A stretch of DNA of 64,000 nucleotides from Sinonovacula constricta (GCA_007844125.1 CM017555.1:28395658-28459657); one strand, 5' to 3'. Positions 50,391 through 64,000 are shown, counted from the stretch's first letter. Translations and numbers: made by a program. Notes: generated by a model not told the origin, from the sequence alone.

Positions 50391-53305
50391 TACCTTTGAT
50401 TACCATCGTTCATATTATTTATTTTGTGACAGTATTTGGTTATGTTAACATAAATTATATTAAGAAAATGTGCAAGGCTATATAATACATAAGATATTGA
50501 AAGTAATATATGGTTTGGAATTTTATCATCACATTTGGTGCACATAACGTTTCGAATGCATAAGATGGCATATATAATGACTGCTTGTCCTGTTAACATT
50601 ATTTCAAACGATTTTATAAAACAATTATATCATTTATAAAATATTTTAGCACTGGAGAGTCATAACAGATTTTAAATTACTTCCATAGAATCCCGAAATG
50701 ATCCGATCAGTTACACAAGCGTTCTTACCCGTGACCCGCATTTATTTTCGTCCATGAACGTTAATTTGTATAAAAACAATCCAGCTTTGCCTTTCGGAAA
50801 GAGACAATTCATTAGATCGATGGATGGAATAGCTAAAATCTAGAGTTCGTATCTAGTCGGAAAAACACCGACGATAATGTTTACGGTGTGTTTAACAGAA
50901 ATACCGGATACAAATTTCGGCTATGATCGACTATGGAGCTAAAATCGAAGGTACATAATTATGCGGATTGCGTGGTTGTTTTGGTGTCATTTCCAAATGT
51001 ACCATGTCGCTGCATGTTATTATGATCTCATAATTTAGATATGAAAATTATACGTATGTTTTCTGTTGATAATCCCAAACTGTTATTGCATTAAGAGTCT
51101 ACACATTCTCTTTATTTGATAAAATGGTGTTAGTCTTTTATTTAAAGTCGTATTTAATTAAATTCTATATTGCATTTACGAGTACATGTACAACAAACAC
51201 ATTTAAAGAAACGTTTAACATTTTAATGCTACTACTACTAGTTATGCTCACATGTTCAGTCTAAAATGTATTAAATAGATTAATAATATACCAGTATTAT
51301 GTCTCATGTGTCACGGAATCCGCAAATTAGAATCTACCATTTTTTACGATTATGTCACTTTTGTGTAATTTAGCTGCATGTTTGTAATTTATTAGTTTTT
51401 AAATGGATGCGCTAATAATTGACTAACCATCCTAATCCGAGCCTCTTCCGTACAATGGACTACATGAGATCCAGACTACGGAAAGAGAATACCATCATCT
51501 CTAATCGTGCCTTTTTTATCGTGAAAGTGTGTATAGCATATCCGTATTATATTAAAATCTTGGACACAAAGGAGAGAAAGTCGGTTATTTAGATACCATT
51601 GGCATGATAAGGAAAGCATTTATGTGGCCAAAGATGCAAGACGTTACTGATAACGCACAAATTACTTTTTGATCAGGTATAAAAATGTGTGTGTATGTGA
51701 AGTCTTAGTTTGATATACTTGTTTGTAATACATACACGATGGTCAACTGCGAAATAGTAACTGAAAAAGTTTACGCCGTACATGGTAGGGACTCGTCGGA
51801 TAAACGACTAGTTATATATAAAACACAAATGTGCCTCAGAACATAGGTAAAATTTTGCTACAATTTTGCAGAGAAACGTATGATTTAAAAACAAAAACAA
51901 CAATTAAATCAATCACGTATTGAGTTTATTTTTACGTCTTGTTGCTTTGTGCGTATGAATTATGTAGATTAAATAGTCAGGCATGGTGAGAACTATATCA
52001 AATGTCTTCAGTACTGATAACAGGTAATCAATTTCAAATTCTTTCTTGACTTGTCTTTAATCAGATAACACTATTTCGCTTACAGAAAAGCCAAACGTGT
52101 GACTTGTTACCTTGTCAATACCCGTCGAGGTTATTACTGCGTTACTTAACGCAAAATATCCAAATTTGCCCGCACGAGATGACGCTCGACGGAATGAACA
52201 CGATGATTGATGCTAGTAAGCTCGTTATAAATATCTTGTCATGAAGCAAAAACAAATGAACACCCTTGTTTTTACTGGCAACACTTTACAATAACGATAT
52301 TGATTGGAAACTTCAAAAGTTTCATCGTTTAATATTGTGAAGAATCCAATATACAATTCAGTCATAATTATAGTGACAATCTTCAACTGACAGGCCAAAT
52401 CATTCGTAAAATCATTAAATTCGTAGTATTATAACTTACATGGACAGATTTAAACAGGTATCAGTTATTTTGCAGTAAATTATTCGTTCATTCTCTTAAA
52501 AATAAATGCTTAACAAGAATCATTTTGTAACTTACTTTCCAATTCATTTGTTGCATGTAACCATTCGGCAGATTTTAAAGTGTCAAACGAAATTAAAGCG
52601 ACGTTTGTGTTTTTAAACAACTTACTTATTGTCGAGCCAATCTCTAGGTGTTACCAGTTCACGTACGTTGTCCATTGCAATGTTGAACCAAGTATCAAAA
52701 TACAAAGAAGGCCATTTGCTGGTTTGTATGTTGGTATTGTCAGCTATAATGCCCATACTGTTTAGTATTAATAATATACTGCTTCCGCCATATTTAATTG
52801 TAAAGTTGACTAAATGTTCTGTTTGATAATTACTAAGACATTTATCTCGATAGTATATATAAAATCAACATTGTCACATCCAATTATCATCATCATTGCC
52901 TTTTTTGCCAATCAGCATGATAGCAGTCTTAATATCTTAAACAGGCATATCTATACTATTCTCTATCTATACCCAATCTTATGTGTAATTATTAGCCATG
53001 CTTATGAACGAACTTCCTAGTTGATGAAGACGACAAGCTTATTAATGATAAGTCGGTTAATTAAGATTCCAGATACACCTATGTTCTTATCAGGGTTTTT
53101 ACCTGGATGCATATAAGCGAGACATTCGGCAAAACTGATCTAAATAACGGTGATGAAGGCATGCTTATGATGATAAGGTGGTACGAACTAATTATCATGT
53201 AGCGTTTATAATTGAATTATAACATTGTTGAAATGAAGCGAGCGAATAAAATCATTGTTGTATTTGACACTTGTAACATGTCGGCATGTTTAGTATTGCT
53301 ATGTT
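50391..53305. other. Non-coding stretch
   Basis: No exon, RNA gene or repeat family recognised. Overlapping frames at 52580-53020 are short and without domains. Confidence 0.4.
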
Positions 53306-53955
53306 TTGATTCATCAAACCTACGAACTTTAAGCTATACGATTTACTTAAAATCCATTAAGTTGACTTGACGATAGTTTTGTTTCGTCAAATCTACGAAC
53401 TTTAAGCTATACGATTTACTTTAAATCCATTAAGTTGACTTTACGATAGTTTTGTTTCGTCAAATCTACGAACTTTAAGCTATACGATTTACTTTAAATC
53501 CATTAAATTGACTTGACGATAGTTTTTTTTCGTCAAATCTACGAACTTTAAGCTATACGATTTACTTAAAATCCATTAAGTTGACTTTACGATAGTTTCG
53601 TTTCGTCAAACCTAGGAACTTTAAGCTATACGATTTACTTTAAATCCGTTAAGTTGACTTTACGATAGTTTTGTTTCGTTAAATCTACGAACTTTAAGCT
53701 ATACGATTTACTTTAAATCCATTAAGTTGACTTTTTCGATAGTTTTGTTTCGTCAAATCTACGAACTTTAAGCTATACGATTTACTTTAAGTGCATTAAG
53801 CTGACTTTACGATAGTTTTGTTTCGTCAAATCTACGAACTTTAAGCTATACGATTTACTTTAAATCCATTAAGTTGACTTTACGATAGTTTTGTTTCGTC
53901 AAACCTACGAACTTAAAGCTATACGATTTAATTTAATTCCATTAAGTTGACTATA
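53306..53955. repeat. 73-bp minisatellite, nine copies
   Basis: The phase word TACGAAC (one copy TAGGAAC) starts at 53321, 53394, 53467, 53540, 53613, 53686, 53760, 53833 and 53906: steps of 73, with one of 74. Each unit holds TTTAAGCTATACGATTTACT and TTAAGTTGACTTTACGATAG. Units differ by only a few substitutions. The array ends in an ACGT tetranucleotide run. Confidence 0.95.
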
Positions 53956-53986
53956 TGTACGTACGTACGTACGTACGGACGGACGT
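53956..53986. repeat. (ACGT)n/(ACGG)n tetranucleotide
   Basis: Self-complementary ACGT units followed by GGACGGACG directly abut the minisatellite. Confidence 0.85.
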
Positions 53987-54365
53987 AAAATAGATCTGCC
54001 GCAACTATTGATAGTTTTCTCTCGACAGCGGATTCAAACCGATACCTTGCGCATCTTGGGCCAAGCAATATCTGCGTTACTATGGTAACTTAGTTTTCAT
54101 TTATTAATGGGACTTCAGTTTAAGAAAACGATAGTTAATGAATTCATGGTAACAGATCTGTGACGATACTTACATGTCAATGACATTGATGCATGAAACA
54201 GCGTAGTTGTGAATGATTGGCATTCCACATTCGTTCTGTACAAATAAGTTATTAATATTTCATATTGTCTTCATCATCTGTCTCGTTATCATTTATTAGC
54301 TATAACGTGTTAGACATTGTACTGAATGTAGAACGCATGTTGATATAAAGACATAAACAATATAT

Positions 54366-55950
54366 TATTAGTGGCGACGCTCACTGAAAATTGCACATGG
54401 GGAATGCGTATTTTGTGGACGTTCATAAACCTGAAAAAATACGTGTCCTAATTTGATAAACAGCGTTCTTGTTTTATTGTATGCGTGTTTTGTATCTATT
54501 TTTGTGTGCCTGTAAGTTTCAAACAACCATAAATGAAAACGATATATTTTTTTTAAATGTATTGTTTATTTAAATGTATGAACCTTGAACGTAATTGTAA
54601 ATGGATTTTCGCAATCGGAACTCCTCAGGCAATTGTACCATTGGATCAATTATCCCGTTAATTATCCGAGGCATTCCAAATGGGACTAGAGGTACGCCCT
54701 AAGGTGTCCATACGGAAGTAGCTAGAATATCTTCTTTTGGTTCGTACTCCGATGTTTGGACGTCATGTTAACAAAGTGAGAGTACATATTAGTAACCAAA
54801 CCGTCCATAGCCAAAAAATAGTTTCTACTCTATGTTATTGGGAAAGAGTTTATGATTATGGAGTTGGGGTCGGAGGGTAAACAATTTAAACCGTTGACCA
54901 GTAAAGTTTTAAAACATGTTATTCAATTTGGATCATCATTAATATACGTCCACCACACGAAGAATGCATTTAAAACATGATTGAAGTCAAAAAGTTAAAG
55001 TTATGGACACGGGACCGGAGGGTTCTAGGTTCAAGTTTTTCGTCATTGTTCTTTTTTCACGAACATTTTGCATACACAGAATATGTCAAGACTAATTATT
55101 ACTTCCAAACATCAGTATCCATCTTGAATAATATTAAAACTTGCTTTTCATTATAAGTCATTTTATATTTTGTAGTATTTCGGTCTTATATTGAATACAT
55201 ACATGTACTACTTATCACCTGACATTAACTTTTGCTAAGTTATATTTTAAACATTATATCAATATGTAATAGGTTTACAATATGTTTGCTTTGTTACAAC
55301 TTTTTTTTCTTCGGGATCAATGGCATGCCTGGTCGTCATGTTTACATTTTTTCTCGTTTAATGTCTTCCACCATTCCACTTTAAAATACATGAAGTATGT
55401 TAACTTTAGGAAAGATAAAAATTTGTTCTTGGTGTACATAACCCAGTTACAAAATGCTTCCATACAAAACAAATTTGTTAATCAAAATAGGATACTGAGA
55501 AAGAACAAATACCATTTTCATTTAAAATACTATCTGAAAAAAAAACGATTTGTGTAATTTAGGGCTGCTGCACACGTGCATTTCCTGTGTGTACACTTTT
55601 TTTAAAGATATTTTTAATATTTTTACCTTTTATTTTTTACCTATGTAACATTACTTGAAAAAAAAACACTATTAATTGATGTCGGGGTTTCTTTATATTT
55701 TGTTTTTGTTTTTAACTATATTATAGCCATAGGATTTTACATTATACATTCTTTTTCTTGTCATTTATTGTTACTGAAAACTATAAAAAATAACTTTTTT
55801 AAAATGTGTTTTTCATTCGCTCTCATATTGCAATAACCTGTTTAAATAAGCCAGTTTCTTCGTTACGTTTGTTGCTTCGCATCAATGACCTTTTTGTTCA
55901 TGGTATGCTCTGTATACAAATGGGAGGCGATGGGGTCTGTTAATTGCAAT
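54366..55950. repeat. Local duplicate, copy 2
   Basis: The counterpart of 49640-50390, expanded by about 0.85 kb of inserted sequence. TCACTGAAAATTGCACATGG, GTCCTAATTTGATAA, ACAGCGTTCT, CACGTGCATTTCCTG and AATTGATGTCGGGGTTT are kept. The 91-residue frame at 55282-55557 lies in it and has no domain. Confidence 0.5.
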
Positions 55951-57640
55951 TATATGCCCCGCATATGTTGCGGGCGTGGTTAAAACTTTATTGATATCAG
56001 CAATCAGTTTGAATTACAAAATAACAGTCTTTGAGTTAGATTATGTTTACAATTCTACCTTTCACTACTTCAGTGAATAATATTTACATTGTGAAATTGA
56101 TTGTTTGTTGTTGTTGCTGTTGTTTTCCAGAATGTGTAGATGTTTAACATGAACTATTTCGTCAACATCGATTATTTTAGCCATTTCAACAATGGTTTAC
56201 CTACAAATTTATTAGAATACTGTCTAAATAATCACCTCGAGTCTGCCACGACACGATCGTCATAAAGTCATCGTCGATAATCATTATAGAAGATGTTTCC
56301 AATCTATTTCGGCGTGTTCGATATATCAGTGGACGTCTCTTTAATGACAATCATTGTACGGTGCAATCTATTTCTAAAATAAATGCTTTTCCTTTTCGTT
56401 TTATGTTTGCAAATGTATTGTTGCCACTAGAAAAATATAGACGATCCTAATGCAATACGTACTATCTGCACTGGTTGCTTTTCTTTATATAAATAAGCAG
56501 TACTTTTTTCTGAACTGGGAATCCTTTGTTTTCCAATAAAATAAATTTTGAGACACCAAGAATCTAGCAGCTATATCCTTATTTGGTATATATAATTTAG
56601 TATCAATTACATATCTCTTAACAACTCGCACACATCTTCTCATAATTTTAAAATTAGAAAGCTTGTTGCGCTGGTTAATAAATTCAATCAGATGGAAATT
56701 CTTAGTATGTATTCTTCGTCCGACAATTGGCATTGTCAACAATGCTAATGAAACAGTACTTGTTTTTCTTGGGTGTCTTTTCTTGTACAGACAGGTTGTA
56801 AATCAATCCGTAGAGAAAAAATATATTTACAACATTACACATATTATTTTTTATTCTCGGCATTATGCAACCATGCGAATTAATCATATTACGCTGCCAA
56901 TTAAGTACTTGCCATTAATCAAATTCGACATAATGTATATATTAACCTGTAAACAACAGTTCCTTCAAATATATTAAAAACTATAAAAAAAACTTTAACA
57001 AATAAATCGTACATTTCTGCATGACTGGTTTACCGTTATTTTAAAGGTAACACAGTGCAATTTATGAAATAGCCGAACCTATTGTTGATATGTTTATATC
57101 TTTAGGCAATTTATTTAAGACACAAGGACGATAAATGTTTAAGTAATGGGGTGCATTGATGAAATGGAAATTGTCTCCCTTGTTAGTAAATATCCGATGT
57201 GTTCTAAACAGTAGGTAGGTCCTTTTAGTTGAAATTCTTTGACTTTTTCGGCTGTTCTTTTGTAAATATTGCAACTATGAACAGTGAAAAATCTTACTTT
57301 TGCATAAATATAAACTTAATGTTCATTTAAATATTTATAGAGTTATGTACTGGTTTGTTGTTGATCGTTAATATTGGTATCACAACAAAGGTAGAAAAGT
57401 CAACATACACTCCATAGAACACAAGCATAAAAACCGCCTAAAACAATTGAAAGGACCTATTTGCAGTCAGGAATTATTCAGGGGAGACTATTCGTTAATG
57501 TCTCTCATTATTTGTGATGGATTGTTATTTTAAAACTCTTAACCTACGTTGAAATTGTTCTTATTTATTTCTTAAAATATCTTCGAAACTGAGACATATT
57601 ATTCGTATATCTGTTTGCTTACACATACTTCGTCTTCGTA
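55951..57640. other. Non-coding stretch, end of clear unit A homology
   Basis: 56160-56560 matches 22740-23060. The minus-strand frames at 56485-56742 and 57062-57274 are basic and Asn/Arg-rich without known domain; the second (TKRTYLLFRTHRIFTNKGDN) looks protein-like but is unsupported. Confidence 0.35.
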
Positions 57641-58030
57641 CATGACCAGTCGGAATACCTCGGAAAATTCACGATTCATCTCTCGGATGTATGTAGGTAG
57701 TCGGATTACCTCGGCCATTTCCCTAAATGGGACTTCTTTTGTGACAAACGTCAAAACAAAGATAGCAGCTCGGATGACAGCTCACTGCAGTACGATGCCT
57801 GTAAAACTTCGCTTTGTGGCTGCTTCAAATTTAAATCATCCAAGTTTAATTCAACCGGCGCAAACGACGCCATTGTTTATGTTTAGTGCGAACTACATTT
57901 TAAGCATCTTCTTCCGACTTTTGGCGAACAAAACGATCGTGATTTGAGCACGTATCATTGCACCAGATACATCCGAGGAATGATTGTCCCGAGGACGGAA
58001 TAACCCGAGGAGTTCCGATTGGTCCATGAC
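57641..58030. mobile_element. MITE-like element, about 0.39 kb
   Basis: Left arm GACCAGTCGGAATACCTCGG (57644-57663) and right arm CCGAGGAGTTCCGATTGGTC (58005-58024) are inverted complements at 17 of 20 positions. CGGATTACCTCGG and CCCGAGGACGGAATAACC repeat the motif inside. It is GC-richer than its surroundings. The opposing frames across it have no domain. TSD not defined. Confidence 0.45.
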
Positions 58031-60619
58031 TTTGATTTCGACGCATGTCTAAACTCTTAGTTACATAACAAATGACAGTTTGTTTGTTGCGGGAATATTT
58101 CTTTGAGAAAGATTTCCAGAAAACACTTACATAGATATTTCGATAAACATGTGTAACTTGCCCAGTCGGTCCCAAAAGGTTTAATATCGTTATTTTTTCC
58201 AATTATATTTTTTTTATTTCACTCTAACAGTTAACTTTTAGATCTATACTTTGTGTCTATAGCTAATTGGATTTAATTAGTATGTTATTCGGAATGCACA
58301 TTGCCATATTTTCCGGGTTTTTTTATTTGATTAAAGTTCGATCTAATTCAGAGAATGAGAGGCATACAAACCCAATCAAATTTTATTCAGGAGAGTGTAT
58401 AATTGATACATGTACACTTTATTCCAAAGATTGAAAACTGCTGCTTTATTTCAGGTTTTTAGATGTCTCGTTGAATGGGAATTTTGACGTTTACTGTTTA
58501 TTGTGTCAAAATCTCTTTGACTTAAAGGTTTACGTGTTTATTACGTTTCGTTTTGGTTTCCTTTGTCGACATGTACTGCTAATTATTTCGTCAATTCACG
58601 TGGTAAACTGTAGAACCAAAACATCTGACATTTAAGTGTCACAATAAAGATATTTAGAGCAACAACTATTCTTTGACAAAGATTTTTACCATTAACGATT
58701 GTGTTGTACATTTTATCAGTTTAAAAAAAGTATTTTTTATCTTCATAAAAATGAATATTCTTGTTGGCTAATTTGCATAATTAATTATTTCAAACCTAAG
58801 TTTGGTGAAAGTCCCCACCTCAAGTACGATACAATAAATATTCAATGTTATGCTTAGTTATAAGCAGATTTCTACCCAAATTATGCAGCGTTATTAATGA
58901 GCATGCATGACAAACAATTGAATGAAAATAAATACAAATAATAATAAAAAAAATCATGAAATTAACCAAATCATATGAAACAAAGACCAACATGTGTTAG
59001 ACAAGTAGGATAATGTAAATAACTAAGAAAATGTTCAGTTTGGTTGAATTTTACTTTTATTTTTTTTTAAACTTTTCATCTTTTCAAAAATAATGTATTT
59101 TTTTAATCTCATTAATGATTACACAATACACAAGTAGCCATTATGGCCATTCCGTAACCTTTGATTGAGTACTTCTATTCCCATTTTGGAAAAATTATAA
59201 GCATTTTTTTCTATATACCCTCTTAAAATGTTATAACAGTTGCCATAAAATAATTTTCATATAGCCCGAATGCGTTTCTTTTTAGTACATTAGAGAATCC
59301 TTTTTTAGACGTACTAACAAACATATTGGTACCCATGAAAAATGTCTAGCAGAGTGGGGTGCGCGGTAACCATGCATACTTGCCGTTCTATCATGAAAAT
59401 AGGTTCTTACCTATGTAACCCAGTGGTTTTGCTAAGGGTCGTTATATAGTGAGGACGAATGTAGTGTTTGGAATATTCAATGACCCGTCTTGTTCTATTT
59501 ATAGAATCGTGCGCTTTTGGTCATATGACTGGCATTTTTTCTCAGTCCTGTTTGAGTTTCCATTGGGAATGGTCTTACAATTTTAAGTTATTCAAACTCT
59601 TTGGGTATCATTAAATGAAGTTTTAAGGGTGCTCAGCCATTGTAAGAGGTGAGTGGTCTGTCAACATTTATTGTTGTTGTGGTTGCAAATGAGTAACGCG
59701 TAATTTCAGTTATTTTCTTTATTAATTTGGCATGGTTGAATTAAAGATGGCAGCCTGTATTGTATTCTATGATATGACTGTAGTGGTCTTTGGTTCTACC
59801 ACCATTTCTATTTGGAATGCTCACACATCCTTTTACTTACAGCATGTAATCTAGCACTACACTAAAGTGGGAGACAGAGAAGACTGTGTGGTTAGATAGA
59901 GTCTGGTCCACAACTGGTATGTAATTGTAATACATATATGTACATGGTTATTTACTGTTTAATTATCAGATTTATAAATGAATATTGTTTTATATGCTTT
60001 AATTATTGCACTGTTATCTTGGCCACTGATATCAAGATATAATTCATGTTGATTTTATATATGGTTTGTCTGCAGAGAGATATCTATTAAATGGATACAT
60101 TGTCTGAATATAAATATATGTGATTCTATAATACGTGCGATTGTATTATGTACTTGTATGTGGTTGTATTAATGATGTTAGTCCTGCAATGTATTTTATT
60201 GTTTATTGGTTTATTTGCAGGGTTTGATCTAGAATAAGATATAGATCAGGATACAGAAATGATACCGGAGGATTATTTATAGTTATTTTTAAATGAACTA
60301 AACCTGTCTAATTATACATAGCCTTGTACCTATCATTCGAACCCCATCCTAGACTTGTTATTAATTTAAAAGCCAGGATACACCTAAACATAAGAAGAAA
60401 CTCATGTAAACTCGCATGTTTATTATTATATCAAGATTAGTAAACATGTATTAATATTTAAGATGCCGTAAATGCTTGGGAAATTATCACAGATTACGTT
60501 CAATGTCACGTTATATACGTCTAAGCCAGGTATTATAACCACATTTTGGCATTTGACCAGAAACCTTTTACTAACATGTAAACCTTATTCAGGTACGTCT
60601 AGTAGCTAGTTGGCGTTGT
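58031..60619. other. Non-coding stretch
   Basis: No gene, RNA gene or repeat family recognised; few frames of any length are open. Confidence 0.45.
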
Positions 60620-63595
60620 ACATTGTACATGCATGACATATCTTCAGACCGGATGCAGGTGTTGTGCACTACAGCTAAATGACCACTGCCCGTCTTATTT
60701 GAATAAAAACGTTGTGTCATAAAAGTGGCAATCTGTGTGGGCGCTTATAATCGCTCGCGTGATTTGTAGGTACCTGTACCCAATAATCTACATAAATGGA
60801 CTAGCTGCTAGAAAATGAATAACATCACAAACATACCATTGTCTCATGCTCAACCCTTTACAAACACTATTTAAATACAAATTCGGTAAGGTATAGTAGA
60901 ATATGGGTCAATCGGGGATAAAAGCTTACCAAACTAAAAAAATAAAAACATAGCTATTAAATAATAATTATATTACTATGAGACAAAATTGGTCTAACAA
61001 CCGACAAATATACCCCGGCTGTCTTAGTTATTTACAAAAAGTTCAGACAATTTACGGAAATAATAGACAAGAACTAATCAAAGAAATATAAAGATTAAAA
61101 TACTAAAATACAAATGTTAGGTAAAATAAAAAAATGGAGATTGGAACTTACCATCATAATATAGCCTATAATTAAGTATTACTAGACTCAGACCCGGATC
61201 CAGCTATCTAGGTGAAGAAGATATGACCGCCCCCGTCGACAAAGCAGAACTAATAATACGCGCTCTTAATCTTTTTTAGAATAAATGCATTTTATTCAAC
61301 ATTTAATTAATAATATAGGATAACACCTACATAAACTAAATTAATACACTGTCCAACCGATATCATATTCAAATCAAACAACAACTAAAGTTTCCAAACC
61401 CACAAGACACGTGATGGGGTGAAATCTCTTTAAAATTTAAATATTCCTAATAAACCCATTCTCTGATTGGCTGGACCACAATTTGGCGCAAGATTATGAC
61501 TGCTCTTTGTTTAAAGTCATTCCACCTCAAAGAAAGTATTTCTTAAAATTTTCATCATTGAAATGTTTTCTACTCCTGATTAGAGCTGGCATTAGTTACA
61601 AGGATGTTTTAAAGTGAAAAAGTACGGGAAAAGTGTGTAAGTAGTTGAGCTTGGTTTGGTAATTCAGTTAGTTTCGTATATCGTATATAATATACATTTT
61701 AGTAGCGAATTAAATGTATTTAATATCTTCACGGTATTAAAGTCTTGCATTTTTTATTAAATCTGCCTTTTTCCGCTTGTACAATAGGCAAAGACACGTG
61801 TGAATAATATAAGTCTTTGTAGCTTATCTCTTGCAAGTGTGTGCTGCCTTAACCAAAACAGCACGGGGTTAAAGTATTTCTCTATGTCACAGTAGGCACA
61901 GTTCCTACTGGTGAACTTGCATTCTTTACCAGGGTAGCTTGATCCTAGTTTTAATTAAAATATATTCTAAACTAACGATATTGTGGCAGTAAATATTAAA
62001 CTTAGAGTCCAATCAAAATATCCGAATATCTGAATTTGTGCGTTATTTTTTATATTTTTTATTAATTATAGCTCTTTCTCCATGGCTTGGTATTCACCCT
62101 AGTTTTATAAAGGCATTGAGGTCTTTTTGGCAGGAGACTGTAAAGTCTATATATGTCTGCTGACTTGGTTTATTTTGCAATGTTTATATATTATATAATT
62201 TTCTATTGTTGCCCAAACGGTATTCTTTTCATATCCATACTGCTGTCAAGGTACATGCCGAAGTGCGCTAGTTATTTTAGGAGAGTATGTAAATGGCTTC
62301 ATCATCCTAAAAAGACTTACAAAGGACCATTTCGTTATAAGAAGAAATCGATTTAAGAACAGACCAATTAACACCTCCGGTCAACACATTAAGGATAAAA
62401 CGAATAAACATAACGAACGGCTAATAATCTTACTTCCTTTAAGATAAGTGGTGTCATAAAAGTGTCACCAATTAATTGGAATTAACACACGTGCACGTGA
62501 TTGGCAGGGTGGGAAAATGTACGGAAAATAAGAGGGCATGATGTCAGATGTTTATTGTTATTTATTATACTAGCACATTGTTTTGACAAACACATTCACA
62601 CTTTAAACGTTTGATCACATCACTGGCAGAAAAATAGTGGCTTTATATTAATTTGTTTGCTACACTTGTGAACGTACTAAATTTCCGTCGAGCACATAAT
62701 TGCTTTCAAGATTATTTAAATTCGCATACATGTGTATACAATTTCCGCGTTTAGAATAAATGGCGAAGATACTATATCAGTGTTGATGGTGCCCAGAGAT
62801 GACATGGGTAAGCTAGCTTTACAATTAATTAACTTGTCGGAATATCAGAGATGATTCCACACGATCCAATTATTTATTTACAATGTTCATTGTATATTAG
62901 CCGTATCATTTGAATCCCATACTTGAGACAAACCTTTTTTCCATCACCTGACATAGAGACACTAACATAGATTGTGTTATAGCTAGTTTTTTCCAGCTGT
63001 ATGTTTATTTCAATTACGTCTTACTGCTTTTTTCCATAAAGGCGTTGGCAAATAACCAGAATCCTAGTTTTCACGAATATTTTCCTAAACGTCCATTCAT
63101 ATTGAATCTACGCATATTGTCATTCAAGTAATAAGTTCGAAGGTGTGCAATATTAATTTCCTCATCGATGGTATGCATGTACCGGAAATGTAATATATAG
63201 TTAAGTTTCTGTTTAGAACCATGAACTCCTTTTTGTATTTGTGAAGCAATTATTGTGGCATTTAAATTTCCAGTGAACATTTTATGAACATGATAATGTC
63301 ATTAGAAAAATGTCACAATTTATGTATCTTTGTATCAAAGAATTATGTGAAGGTATAGTACAATTCTCCTTGTGTTAGGTTACCATACTATACATTCCGT
63401 TACGATACCACGGTCTTGTCATAAGCGTTACGTTCCGTTACGATACGATGTACCATTTACGATATGGTTCGTTACGTTTCTTTACGATAGGCCTATTGCG
63501 TTACACGATACGTTACGTTACCATACGATACGTTTACGATAGAAATACGCACGATATACGATGTTTTGGACAACTGGTACGGTGCCAGGACTGTA
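60620..63595. mobile_element. TIR element, truncated second copy
   Basis: Collinear with about 43420-46806: TCTTCAGACCGGATGCAGG, ATGGACTAGCTGCTAGAAAA, TCTCTGATTGGCTGGACC, AACCAAAACAGCACGGGG and the right array. The right end GTACGGTGCCAGGACTGTA (63577-63595) is intact. The left TIR and left array are missing, as is the about 360-bp stretch with the RNase H-like sequence. No intact protein. Confidence 0.75.
63372..63595 (-). repeat. Right subterminal array and TIR of copy 2
   Basis: The same ACGTTAC/CGATAC array as at 46576-46806, with the 27 bp at its end identical to copy 1. Confidence 0.72.
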
Positions 63596-64000
63596 ACATA
63601 AAGTGATTTTATAAACTCTTACTATAGCGCAAGTGGTAAGCATTTCTTAATTACTATCATTCAATTTCCAAATTACTAACATGCTTCCGATAATAATAAT
63701 ACCATACATCAATATTGCTACTGCTTCGTAGTATTGGTGTTTCTGCCAGTGGCGAGGGTGTTGATGAAGCTGGTGTTTTCACGCTGTTGCTTCTGCGTCT
63801 ACCGTTGTTGTTACTGCTGCTGTACTTGAGATGATAAAGAAGATATGTAAGTGATGTATATGCAGAAACTATGTATATGCTGTACTCCCCCAAATGCAAA
63901 TGCAATTTCAAAGGAAAAAGTGTAAATGGCGTCTTGCAAGGGCTTCTGGCGTAAGAAGGACCACCCATATGTTTGCGTACCAGACCCTGTTTCAGACATC
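63596..64000. other. Non-coding window end
   Basis: A GCTGCTG/GTTGTT-rich patch lies near 63720-63830. The minus-strand frame through it (Ser/Pro/Asn-rich) is compositionally biased and not called. Confidence 0.35.

Noticed and set aside
53306..53955. CRISPR-like regular array
   Set aside because: There is no repeat/spacer alternation; the whole 73-bp unit repeats, and the setting is eukaryotic. It is a minisatellite.

Overview
This 64 kb window looks like animal nuclear DNA, most likely from a bivalve mollusc. It is AT-rich and gene-poor, genes have short exons with GT-AG introns, and it is dense in microsatellites, tRNA-derived SINEs, MITE-like elements and dispersed repeats. The only confidently recognised host genes are two fibrinogen-related (FReD) genes, a family strongly expanded in bivalves. 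The bivalve assignment is inference; no species is claimed.

Layout. 1-1.7 kb: non-coding, with a GACA-rich patch. 1.72-3.8 kb: an intact two-exon FReD gene encoding signal peptide, small Cys-rich PAN/apple-like module and fibrinogen C domain. 3.9-24.6 kb: no confident gene, but at least seven copies or fragments of one dispersed repeat (called R1 here), long simple arrays, a SINE with target-site duplication (TSD), a 150-bp palindrome nested in an R1 copy, and at 17840-18224 a miniature LTR retrotransposon (TRIM) whose LTRs each carry a tRNA-like module. 24.65-27.5 kb: a second FReD gene with the same exon structure, broken by an 11-nt deletion. 27.8-42.8 kb: non-coding, with a hAT-like MITE, a GATA array, a broken mariner-type transposase, a second SINE and an inverted pair of a 0.4-0.5 kb repeat. 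42.8-46.8 kb: a 4.0-kb element with 27-bp terminal inverted repeats (TIRs) and subterminal ACGTTAC/CGATAC arrays. A truncated second copy lies at 60.6-63.6 kb. 49.6-56 kb: a local duplication and a nine-copy 73-bp minisatellite. 57.6-58.0 kb: a MITE-like element.

Large-scale structure. The window reads as two diverged direct copies of one segment, each starting with a FReD gene: unit A from about 1.7 kb and unit B from about 24.65 kb. Collinear anchors continue to about 23 kb in A and 56.5 kb in B. The size difference comes from insertions, mainly in B. The TRIM, both SINEs and the TIR element lie in only one unit each, so they probably arrived after the duplication.

The most interesting object is the 385-bp TRIM. 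It has two 130-bp LTRs differing at one base, a primer-binding site matching tRNA-Lys(CTT), a 4-5 bp TSD, and in each LTR a cloverleaf-like tRNA(TGT) sequence with good A and B boxes, enclosed by a 16-bp stem. All alignments and comparisons were made by eye; nothing was searched or computed.
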